Positions 53,332-60,611 of a stretch of 64,000 nucleotides of DNA are shown here, piece after piece. Source of the stretch: an uncultured Collinsella sp. (GTDB lineage Bacteria; Actinomycetota; Coriobacteriia; Coriobacteriales; Coriobacteriaceae); assembly GCA_900542315.1 (NCBI GenBank), contig UQMV01000002.1, forward strand, positions 80,005 through 144,004, read 5' to 3'. The first letter of the stretch is position 1. Each line of letters opens with the position of its first letter. The notes beneath the pieces are model-generated. The model was given only the letters and a program-made list of their open reading frames with translations. It was not told the DNA's origin and made no database searches. The position numbers and the translations under genes were made by a program.

Positions 53332-54297
53332 CTAGAAATTCTTGTCGAGGAAGTTGTCGACTGTGTTCCAGTAGAGCTCGGGGTCAACTTGCGCACTCTT
53401 GGCGTGGGTGGCGCCATGGATAGTGAGCTTTTGCTTGACCTTGCTGGCGCACGTGTCGTAGTTTTGGTCGAGCATGCTGTACGGTACAAAGGTGTCCTGG
53501 TCGCCGTGGATAAACAGCATGGGAACTGTCGCGTGTTCGAGTTGCTCCACACTGCTCGCCTTATGAAAGTCGTAGCCTGCGCGCACGTTGCACACTAAGT
53601 TTGCTACATCGAGCAAGGGAAAGCTGGGCAGGCCGAACACGTCCTTGAGCTGCAGAGAAAACTCGTCCCAAACACTCGTATAACCGCAGTCCTCGATAAT
53701 GCATTTCACGTTTGCGGGCAGAGATTCCCCCGCGACGTTCATGGCGGTTGCCGCACCCATCGACTCGCCAAAGACCAGGATGCGCGCCTCGGGGTCAGCC
53801 TGAACGATTCGCTCGATCCATGCGACGATGTCGAGGCGCTCGGGCCAGCCCATGCCGATATAGTCGCCGCCGGAGCGCTCGTGGGCGCGGGCGGCGGGTG
53901 CGAGTACGTTCATGCCGCGGTCGTGGAATCGCTTGACGTATCGGGCCATACCGATGGGCTCGTTGGTATATCCATGCAGGCAGACTGCGTAGTCGTGCGT
54001 GCTCTCCGACGCAGCAAAATACCAGGCGGCGAGCTCAGTCCCGTCGTCCGCGGTGAGGCTGCTGCTCTCGCGGTTCTCTTTAAACCACGCCCGCGCCTCG
54101 CCCTCCTCGGCGTCCATCTGCTCGCCCTTTTCGGCGTCCTTGCTGTCCTGCATCATCTTCATGGTGTAGGGCGCTTGGGGATTCAGGGCAAAGTCGAACA
54201 AGAAGTTGCCGGCAAACCCCAACAGCGCGACAACGAGCACCAGCGCAACGACGCCGGCTATCTTGAGCTTTCGATGGGAACGTGCGTTTTGAGACAT
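53332..54297 (-). CDS. membrane-anchored alpha/beta hydrolase
   Basis: 321 residues: an N-terminal helix (about 12-35) anchors the protein, with the catalytic domain probably outside. Catalytic triad candidates: Ser in GESMGA (nucleophile elbow), Asp in HGDQDTFVP and His in GATHAKS. Oxyanion-side LHGYTNEP and the Arg-rich ARAHERSGGDY region resemble the BAAT/FrsA-like and 'alpha/beta hydrolase family' exported peptidase/esterase group. AGGAAAG precedes the ATG. Substrate unknown. Confidence 0.85.
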   Translation of the reverse strand: MSQNARSHRKLKIAGVVALVLVVALLGFAGNFLFDFALNPQAPYTMKMMQDSKDAEKGEQMDAEEGEARAWFKENRESSSLTADDGTELAAWYFAASESTHDYAVCLHGYTNEPIGMARYVKRFHDRGMNVLAPAARAHERSGGDYIGMGWPERLDIVAWIERIVQADPEARILVFGESMGAATAMNVAGESLPANVKCIIEDCGYTSVWDEFSLQLKDVFGLPSFPLLDVANLVCNVRAGYDFHKASSVEQLEHATVPMLFIHGDQDTFVPYSMLDQNYDTCASKVKQKLTIHGATHAKSAQVDPELYWNTVDNFLDKNF

Positions 54298-54483
54298 AAG
54301 AAGCTTTCCTATAAGATGTTAATACATCAACATTTAATGCAAGCGCATTATGGACGTTCGCCGTTGATGCGTCAACAGACAAAGAATGGGTAAACAAAGG
54401 GTCACGTATGGTGCAAATTTCGCACGTACCTAGACGCTTTGATATAGTGTTGAGAACTCTTTACGTTGGAGGATGTAACCGGC

Positions 54484-55167
54484 ATGTCCGATTCGAGCGA
54501 CAGTTCTAAGCCGCGACCCAAGACCGCGGCCGTTCCACACTACACGGTGGGTGAGGAGATCATGAACTCCGTCACCCATGGTGTCGGCTGCCTGCTGGGT
54601 ATCGCGGGCCTGGTGCTCCTGATCGTATTCGCTGCCCTGCGCGGCGGAGGCCCGGCCCACATGGCCGCGGCGATTGTCTATGGTGTCAGCATTATTCTCG
54701 AATACCTAGCCTCCATGCTCTACCACGCGATTCAGCCCGCGCGCGCCAAGCGCGTGTTTCGCATCATCGACCACAGCTGCATCTACCTGCTCATAGCCGG
54801 CAGCTATACGCCGTTTTGCCTCATCACGCTCGCAAACGACGGCGGCGCTGTGCTGTTCTTTGCCGTATGGGCCATCGCCATTATCGGCATCGCCCTCGAG
54901 TGCTTTATGCGCGAGCGTCAACCGCACTGGGTAAGTGGCCTGGTCTACCTGCTGATGGGCTGGCTCGTCGTCTTTAAGCTGCCCGAGCTCGTGTCGCTGC
55001 TCAACCCCGTGGCACTTGCCCTGCTCGCCGTCGGCGGCGTGTGCTATACCGTGGGCGTGCCGTTCTATATCGCCAAAAACGTGCGCTATCTGCACAGTGT
55101 TTTCCACTTGTGGGTGCTCGCCGGCAGCATCTTCCAGTTCATGGCGGTGATCCTCTTCGTAATCTAG
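54484..55167 (+). CDS. hemolysin III / PAQR-family membrane protein
   Basis: 227 residues with seven hydrophobic helices. The family residues are present: HGVGCLLG in helix 1, the SMLYHAI metal-site His after helix 2, DHSCIYLLIAGSYTPF, and the helix 7 LHSVFHLWVLAGS with two His. Bacterial members modulate membrane lipid state (YqfA/TrhA) and are named hemolysin III historically. The ATG at 54484 has GGAGG 11 nt upstream. A TATAGT-like box near 54442 may be its promoter. Confidence 0.92.
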   Translation: MSDSSDSSKPRPKTAAVPHYTVGEEIMNSVTHGVGCLLGIAGLVLLIVFAALRGGGPAHMAAAIVYGVSIILEYLASMLYHAIQPARAKRVFRIIDHSCIYLLIAGSYTPFCLITLANDGGAVLFFAVWAIAIIGIALECFMRERQPHWVSGLVYLLMGWLVVFKLPELVSLLNPVALALLAVGGVCYTVGVPFYIAKNVRYLHSVFHLWVLAGSIFQFMAVILFVI

Positions 55168-55274
55168 CGACCGCGCCCACGGCCCCGCTCGCGCGGGCGA
55201 CCGGCGCAATTGCCGTATCCGCCATCAACGTTTTACCTTAACGTCCCGAATCTTGGAGGTTCGAGAAACTCCCG

Positions 55275-56648
55275 ATGGACATAACCATCTCCCTTATCAC
55301 CACCCTCGTTTTGACCCTCATCAACGGCTACTTCTCTATGTCCGAGATGGCGCTCACCACGGCCAAGCGCGCCGTGCTGGAGCACGATGCCGAGGAGGGC
55401 GACAAGCGCGCCGAGCACGCCATTAAGCTCGCCGCCGACTCCGACCAGCTGCTGGCCACCATCCAGGTCGCCATCACGCTCGTGGGTTTCGCCTCATCTG
55501 CCGTCGCCTCGACGAGTCTGTCCGACCCGCTCGCCACGTGGCTCATGAGCTTTGGTATCGCGCCGCTCTCCGCCATCGCGCGCGGCCTGGCGCCGGTCAT
55601 CATTACCGTCGCCGTTGCCTTCGTGTCCATCGTGGTCGGCGAGCTCGTGCCCAAGCGCATCGGTCTGGCCAACGCCGAGGGTGTGTCCAAGCAGGTCGTG
55701 GGGCCGCTTTTCGTGTTCCAGAAGATCGCCCGCCCGCTCGTGTGGCTGACCGGCGCCTGCTCCGACGGCCTGGCCCGCATCCTGCGCATCAAGAGCGCCG
55801 ACGACCGCCAGAACGTCTCGGAAGAAGAGATCAAGTACATGGTCTCGGAGCAGGACGACCTGCTCGACGAGGAAAAGCGCATGATCCACGAGATCTTTGA
55901 CCTAGGTGACACCGTTGCCCGCGAGGTCATGGTGCCGCGCGTGGACACCACCATGTGCGAGGATGACGAGACGGTCGCCGACGTGTTGTCCACCATGCGC
56001 CAGACCGGCTTCAGCCGTATCCCCGTCTACCACGAGGATCCCGACAACGTGGCGGGTATCGCGCACATTAAGGACCTGATCCAGCCCGCGCTCGACGGCA
56101 AGGGTGACCAGCCCATCGCCGACTTTTTGCGCGACGCCACCTTTGTGCCCGATACCAAGGACATCCTGCCGCTGCTTTCCGAGATGCAGACCTCGCACGA
56201 TCAGATCGTGGTCGTTGTGGACGAGTACGGCGGCACGGCCGGCATCATCACCATCGAGGACATCGTCGAGGAGATCGTCGGCGAGATCGAGGACGAGTTC
56301 GACCCCGACAACAAGTACCTTACGCGCCTCTCGCGCCGCGAGTGGCTCGTCGATGGGCGTTTTTCGTGCGATGATGCGATTGAGCTTGGATGGCCGCTCG
56401 AGGAAAGCGATGATTATGAGACCATCGCCGGCTGGATTTTGGAGCTTTGCGACTCGGTGCCCGACATCGGAGAGGTGTTTGAGGTTGCGGGGTACAAGTT
56501 TAAGGTGCAGTCGATGCGTGGCCAGCGCATCTCGCTCATTCGCGTGATTGCTCCGGCCGAAACCGATAAGAAGGATTCCGAGTCCGCGGCGGACGAGCCG
56601 GCGGCGCCGGGTGCGGATGCTGCGATTCCGCACGACGGCGACGAGTAG
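55275..56648 (+). CDS. CNNM/CorC-type transporter-associated protein (DUF21-CBS-CorC_HlyC)
   Basis: 457 residues. DUF21 membrane domain (about 1-195) with NGYFSMSEMALTTAKRA and the helix-breaking GFASSAVAS; a CBS pair (about 215-340) with VMVPRVDTTM and FSRIPVYHEDPDN; then a CorC_HlyC domain ending near 430 (GGTAGIITIEDIVEEIVGEI). The C-terminal 30 residues are Asp/Ala-rich. The family exports Mg2+ or cobalt, or senses them. This fits a magnesium theme with the MgtE-like and NRMT genes 4-7 kb away. The Shine-Dalgarno is weak (GGAGG 15 nt upstream). Confidence 0.9.
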   Translation: MDITISLITTLVLTLINGYFSMSEMALTTAKRAVLEHDAEEGDKRAEHAIKLAADSDQLLATIQVAITLVGFASSAVASTSLSDPLATWLMSFGIAPLSAIARGLAPVIITVAVAFVSIVVGELVPKRIGLANAEGVSKQVVGPLFVFQKIARPLVWLTGACSDGLARILRIKSADDRQNVSEEEIKYMVSEQDDLLDEEKRMIHEIFDLGDTVAREVMVPRVDTTMCEDDETVADVLSTMRQTGFSRIPVYHEDPDNVAGIAHIKDLIQPALDGKGDQPIADFLRDATFVPDTKDILPLLSEMQTSHDQIVVVVDEYGGTAGIITIEDIVEEIVGEIEDEFDPDNKYLTRLSRREWLVDGRFSCDDAIELGWPLEESDDYETIAGWILELCDSVPDIGEVFEVAGYKFKVQSMRGQRISLIRVIAPAETDKKDSESAADEPAAPGADAAIPHDGDE

Positions 56649-56672
56649 GACAAGGAAGAGTAGGGGAGAGTT

Positions 56673-57506
56673 ATGGCAGGCCTGTTCAACATCCTTAAGG
56701 TCACCGTCAGCGAGGACAAGATCTGCGCGCATGTGCTGGTGAACCCCGGCATGCCGCTCATGACCTCGGAGGATATCGAGGCCACGGCGCGCGTGTACTA
56801 TCTGGTGCCGGCGATTGCCAAGCATCTGTGCCTGGGCGATTCCGGCCGCGAGTTCCAGGATTGCATGGGCCAGACCGAGCTCTGCCACTTGCTGGAGCAC
56901 GTGTCGGTCGAGCTGATGAACGAGACCGGCCTTGCCGGCAATATCTCGTGCGGCCGCACCCGCGTGAGCGAGCATGACGAGCGCGTCTTTGAGATTGAGC
57001 TTTCGTGTCCCGACGATGCGCTGGCCATCGGCGCGCTGTCGTCTGCCACCTTCATGATGGATTGGGCCTACCTGCACGCCGACCAGCCTGCGCCCGACGT
57101 GGACGGTACGGTCGCGGGCCTGCGCAATCTGGTTTTGGGCATGCGCGCCGAGGCCGAGGGCAAGGATCCGCACGAGGCCGTCGCCGCCGCGAATGGCGAA
57201 GATGCTGCCGAGGACGAGGGCGCTGACGAGGGCGATGTGCCGGCCGACGCCGAGCCCGTTGCCGATGCGACCGCCGAGCCTGTTCCCACCGAGCCCCAGG
57301 GTGTCCCCAACTTTGACGACGAGCCCCAGGTGGCGATTGATACCGAGGGCGCGGTTGTCGAGAATCACGAGGCCTCCGCGGCCGTCTTCGGCGGCGCGGC
57401 AACGGCTCCGACTGGGTCGGCGCATGAGGGCGGCTTGCCCCTCGTGGACGGCGCCGGTGGGGATCCGGCTGCCACGGTTGCCATGCCTGCCATGCCGCAG
57501 GAGTAG
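56673..57506 (+). CDS. uncharacterised protein resembling the N-terminal domain of cyanophycin synthetase
   Basis: 277 residues. Residues about 1-155 are folded-looking and contain TELCHLLEHVSVELMNETGL, whose pattern H-L-x-E-H-V-x-x-E-L is like the H.iEHvalELq segment in the N-terminal part of cyanophycin synthetases. There is no ATP-grasp or Mur-ligase domain after it. Residues about 160-277 are a low-complexity Ala/Glu/Pro/Asp tail. GGGGAGAG precedes the ATG. It starts 24 bp after the CNNM gene, so it is probably co-transcribed. No function can be assigned. Confidence 0.7.
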   Translation: MAGLFNILKVTVSEDKICAHVLVNPGMPLMTSEDIEATARVYYLVPAIAKHLCLGDSGREFQDCMGQTELCHLLEHVSVELMNETGLAGNISCGRTRVSEHDERVFEIELSCPDDALAIGALSSATFMMDWAYLHADQPAPDVDGTVAGLRNLVLGMRAEAEGKDPHEAVAAANGEDAAEDEGADEGDVPADAEPVADATAEPVPTEPQGVPNFDDEPQVAIDTEGAVVENHEASAAVFGGAATAPTGSAHEGGLPLVDGAGGDPAATVAMPAMPQE

Positions 57507-57585
57507 GTTCGCTCGCTCAACACCATCATGTACCTGCGTCTTTGCCGTATGCAGATGAGCGGGGCGGCAAGTGTTGCGCTGCGGG

Positions 57586-57591
57586 TATAAT
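57586..57591 (+). promoter_or_regulatory. -10 box TATAAT
   Basis: Consensus TATAAT 52 bp before the YtxH gene; no convincing -35 at the standard distance. Confidence 0.5.
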
Positions 57592-57642
57592 GGACAGCAT
57601 TCAAACGGTGGGCGCCGACGTGCCCGCAGGAGAGGAATGATC

Positions 57643-58032
57643 ATGGGTAAGACTTTTAGCTTTGTCTCCGGTGCACTCTTTGGTGCCGCCGCCGGCGCTA
57701 TCATCGGCGTTGCTCTGGCCCCGCGCTCGGGCGCCGAGACCCGCGCCATGGCTGCCGATATCGCCAACGACGCTTGGGATAACATGCGCGATACCTACGA
57801 GCACGGTGCCGAGGAGGCCCGTGCTGCGGTGAATGACTTTGGCCCGATGGTCGATGCTAAGACCGATGACCTGCGCGCTAAGGTTGACCTGGCCCGCGAG
57901 CGTATGGACCAGTTGCGTGAGCAGCTCAACGACGCCATCTCGGGCGGCAACGTGACGCCCGCTGCCGACGTCGTGGTCGAGAACGCCGCCGAGGCCGACG
58001 CCGAGGCCGCGGAGCATTCGACCGAGGCATAA
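57643..58032 (+). CDS. YtxH-domain protein
   Basis: 129 residues. A single Gly/Ala-rich membrane helix at the N-terminus (FVSGALFGAAAGAIIGVALA) followed by PRSGAETRAM, the YtxH signature, then an amphipathic helical region and an Ala/Glu tail. The family is small, membrane-tethered and linked to general stress in Gram-positive bacteria. AGGAGAGGA precedes ATGATCATG; the second ATG (57643) has the better spacing. Its stop overlaps the start of the next gene by one base. Confidence 0.85.
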   Translation: MGKTFSFVSGALFGAAAGAIIGVALAPRSGAETRAMAADIANDAWDNMRDTYEHGAEEARAAVNDFGPMVDAKTDDLRAKVDLARERMDQLREQLNDAISGGNVTPAADVVVENAAEADAEAAEHSTEA

Positions 58033-58787
58033 TGCGCGCCGGGGATTTTGTCGGCGCCAAGATCTATCGCAAGCCTACCGAGGACAAGCGCACCAAAAAG
58101 GACGGCACGCCGCGCAGCCCTAAAAAGCTCGGAAAGATTCACTTTCCGGTCTTTACCCCGGGCGGTACGCGCGTGGTCGGCTTTATGGTCCGTCAGTCCG
58201 ATATCGCGGGCATGATCGAGCGCCCCGACCGATTCGTAGCGCTCGACGCCATTGGTGTCTACGAGGGCGCCATTGCGGTCGATGACGTCAAGGACACGTA
58301 CGATGCCGCCGCTGCCAAGCGCCTCGACATCAACCTGGACGATTGCATCATCTGGGTCGGTATGGACGTGCGCACGGAATCAGGCGACGTCGTGGGCTAT
58401 TGCTCGGACGTTGAGTTCAAGCCACGCTCGGGCATCGTGCAGGCATTCTATGTGACCGCCGGTGCTGCTTCGAGTGTTTTGGTTGGTGACACGCAGGTGC
58501 CGCCGACGATGCTGCGCGGCTATGCGGACGGCGCGATGATTGTTTCGGACGAGGTCAAGTCGCTCGGGTATTCGGGCGGCGCCGCCGCAAAGGCTGCCGA
58601 GGCAAGCGTCGTGGTGGGCGATAAGGTCAAGAAGGGCGCCAAGGTGCTCGATGACAAGGGATCGGTTGCCGTGGACAAAGGCAGTCGCGCACTGGGCAAG
58701 CAGCTCGGCAAGACGCGCGGCATGTTCAAGGCCTTTAAGGACGAATACCAAAAGGCGAGCGGAGGCTCGTCAAAAGCTACAAAATAG
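58032..58787 (+). CDS. PRC-barrel domain protein
   Basis: 251 residues. Residues about 1-85 and 88-165 look like two PRC-barrel-type beta units (FVGAKIYRKPTED; GMDVRTESGDVVGYCSDVEFKPRSG). The C-terminal 80 residues are Lys/Ala-rich. PRC barrels occur in ribosome-maturation and membrane-associated proteins. Being coupled to YtxH suggests an envelope-related pair. No catalytic residues are evident. Confidence 0.75.
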   Translation: MRAGDFVGAKIYRKPTEDKRTKKDGTPRSPKKLGKIHFPVFTPGGTRVVGFMVRQSDIAGMIERPDRFVALDAIGVYEGAIAVDDVKDTYDAAAAKRLDINLDDCIIWVGMDVRTESGDVVGYCSDVEFKPRSGIVQAFYVTAGAASSVLVGDTQVPPTMLRGYADGAMIVSDEVKSLGYSGGAAAKAAEASVVVGDKVKKGAKVLDDKGSVAVDKGSRALGKQLGKTRGMFKAFKDEYQKASGGSSKATK

Positions 58788-58808
58788 CGACGTACCAAAT
58801 GATGGGAG

Positions 58809-58838
58809 GCAAGCCGGAGACCTGTTGCTCCGGCTTGC
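58809..58838 (+). terminator. terminator of the YtxH-PRC operon
   Basis: GCAAGCCGGAG and CTCCGGCTTGC arms, 8-nt loop; T-rich but interrupted run after it. Confidence 0.75.
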
Positions 58839-58859
58839 TGTGTTTATGGGGGAGGGCAC

Positions 58860-60266
58860 ATGCGCCAAAACGGATCCAACTTAAACGGGCGTTCGGGCGC
58901 GCGTCCGACGGCGCGCCGCGATCTGGGGCAGCTGCCCAGCGGTCAGCGCAAGCGTCACCGTAAGCCCGGCGCGATGTATCTCAACCATAGCCGCGGCTTT
59001 AGCGACCGCAGCGCTCGCATCGGCAACAGCCGTACGCCCCGTCGTTCGTCTCGCCTGCCCTATGCGCTCATTGCCGTGGGCTGTGCGCTCGTGCTGTTTA
59101 TCGCTGCCGTCGTGGGCTACGTCAACCGCAGTGTGGATGTGGAGCTCAACGGCCAGAAGACCGCGGTGCGTGTGGGCTCTACGCTGCAGAATCTCATCGA
59201 CGACCAGGAGTTGACTGACACCTACGACGCAGGCGACCTGCTGGCCGTCGATGACAGCGTGCTCAAGCGCCATGGGGGCGAAAAGCTGTCGGTGAAGGTC
59301 GACGGCAAGCGCGTGAAACAGGGCAAATGGGATAGCCGCGAACTTGAGGGCGGCGAGAAGGTGACGGTCAAGGATGGCCGTAACACCTACGAGAAGCACG
59401 AGGTTCAGGCTACGGTTATCGAGCCCAAGCTCAAGGTCGAGGGTACGGGCGCTATCGAGTATGTGCAGACGTGGGGTGTCCAGGGCCGCTCCGAGGTGTG
59501 GGTTGGTGAGCAGTCGGGCAAGACGCAAGACCGCGGCGAGGTTGTGCCCGCCACCGATTGCGTCGTTGCGTGCGCCAGCGTGGCGCCCAAGGGCAACAAA
59601 AAGTACGTGGCGCTGACGTTTGACGAGGGTCCGAGCGGCGCTACCAAGCAGATCTTGCAGGTGCTCAAGGAAAAGGGCGTCACCGCGACGTTCTTCCTTT
59701 CGGGCGATGCGGTCGAGGCCTCGCCTGCCACGGCCAAGGCGATTGTCGATGCTGGGTGCGAGATCGGATCCAACAGCTATAGCGACGATTCGCTCAAGGG
59801 TCAGGACCGTGAGGCGGTACGCGAACAGATCACGAAAGGCACCGACGCGATTAAGTCGGCGACCGGCGTCGAGACGATGCTGCTGCGTGCTCCCTACGCT
59901 GCCTTTGACGAGCAAAACTGGATTGATGCGATGGACCTGGTCTCCGCCGTGGTCTCGTGGAATATCGACTCGGGCGACTGGCTGCTAAACGGTGCCGACG
60001 AACAGGTCTCGACGGTGCTCGATTCGGTGACGCCGGGCAATATCGTGCTGCTCACCGATAGAGACGAATGCGCCGAGCAGACACTCGAGGCGCTGCCGCA
60101 GATTATCGACGGCCTCATTGCCGACGGCTACAAGATCGTGACGCTCAGCGACCTGGTCAAGACGGACACGTCGCTGAGCAAAAAGCTCACCTCGCTGACG
60201 AAGGTCACCATGCCCAAGGACGCCGTGTTTCCCCAACTTGCCGAGGACGACGACACCACAGAGTAG
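58860..60266 (+). CDS. polysaccharide deacetylase-fold (CE4) membrane protein with altered metal ligands
   Basis: 468 residues. A basic N-terminal tail (1-65, RKRHRKPG) precedes a membrane helix (about 67-89). Then come DUF348/G5-like beta segments (about 92-175, VDVELNGQKTAVRVGSTLQN) and a NodB homology domain (about 248-440). CE4 motif 1 is TFDEGPS (D255, E256), where TFDDGP is usual. Motif 2 reads N305-S-Y-S-D309 in place of H-S/T-x-x-H. RAPY and DSGDW are kept, and motif 5 has LLTD where LLHD is usual. All three metal ligands are changed, so classic zinc-dependent deacetylation is unlikely. GGGGGAGGG precedes the ATG. Confidence 0.85.
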   Translation: MRQNGSNLNGRSGARPTARRDLGQLPSGQRKRHRKPGAMYLNHSRGFSDRSARIGNSRTPRRSSRLPYALIAVGCALVLFIAAVVGYVNRSVDVELNGQKTAVRVGSTLQNLIDDQELTDTYDAGDLLAVDDSVLKRHGGEKLSVKVDGKRVKQGKWDSRELEGGEKVTVKDGRNTYEKHEVQATVIEPKLKVEGTGAIEYVQTWGVQGRSEVWVGEQSGKTQDRGEVVPATDCVVACASVAPKGNKKYVALTFDEGPSGATKQILQVLKEKGVTATFFLSGDAVEASPATAKAIVDAGCEIGSNSYSDDSLKGQDREAVREQITKGTDAIKSATGVETMLLRAPYAAFDEQNWIDAMDLVSAVVSWNIDSGDWLLNGADEQVSTVLDSVTPGNIVLLTDRDECAEQTLEALPQIIDGLIADGYKIVTLSDLVKTDTSLSKKLTSLTKVTMPKDAVFPQLAEDDDTTE

Positions 60267-60377
60267 TCATTGGGTAGTCGTTTAAGAACGTCCCCAACAG
60301 CTATGTCACGGATGCGTCAGCGTTTGGTATGCCTGCAATGTGCAGCGCATAAATTCGATGCCGCAGGGCGATGCTGA

Positions 60378-60386
60378 TGCTATAGT
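60378..60386 (+). promoter_or_regulatory. extended -10 promoter of the magnesium operon
   Basis: TGC-TATAGT: an extended -10 element with start expected near 60393, just before the structured leader. No good -35, which fits an extended -10. Confidence 0.5.
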
Positions 60387-60392
60387 TACTGC

Positions 60393-60594
60393 GGTTAATG
60401 AGGGTCAAGAGAAAGGTTACAGGTGAAATCCAAACCTCGACCATACAGTCGATGACCCCATGCAGGTGCTTTTTGCGCATGCACGGGGTGTAAGCGTCGA
60501 GCGGCGTGCCGCCCGCGCATGCGTATACATATCCAGAAGCCCCCGGACGCCGCACGCGCGGTCGCGTCCGGAGGAATAATGATGGGGAGCACCA
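60393..60594 (+). promoter_or_regulatory. structured 5' leader, candidate cis-regulatory RNA
   Basis: About 200 nt between the promoter and the MgtE-like gene. The first 60 nt can fold into a three-way junction: P1 GGGTCA (60402-60407) with TGACCC (60453-60458); P2 GGTT (60415-60418) with AACC (60433-60436); P3 TCGAC (60437-60441) with GTCGA (60448-60452). P2 and P3 abut, and P3 abuts P1. The last part is a strong hairpin CCGGACGC / GCGTCCGG (60543-60571) whose 3' edge meets a GGAGG ribosome site. I do not recognise a known riboswitch class; it is not a clear M-box or yybP-ykoY match. Confidence 0.5.
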
Positions 60595-60611
60595 TTGAAT
60601 TATCTGAGTGA
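60579..60611 (+). CDS. 10-codon leader ORF overlapping the MgtE-like start
   Basis: ATG at 60579 follows GGAGGAATA with good spacing and reads MMGSTIELSE then TGA at 60609-60611, out of frame with the MgtE-like protein. The stop ends one base before an in-frame ATG (60613) of that protein. It could be a leader peptide that couples or competes with translation of the main gene. Too short for statistical support. Confidence 0.35.
   Translation: MMGSTIELSE

Noticed and set aside
55902..57785. 627-codon antisense frame
   Set aside because: Covers parts of two genes with clear families or ribosome sites on the plus strand; composition is typical of a shadow frame.
60393..60594. M-box or yybP-ykoY riboswitch
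   Set aside because: Expected conserved blocks could not be aligned by eye; kept only as an unclassified candidate leader.
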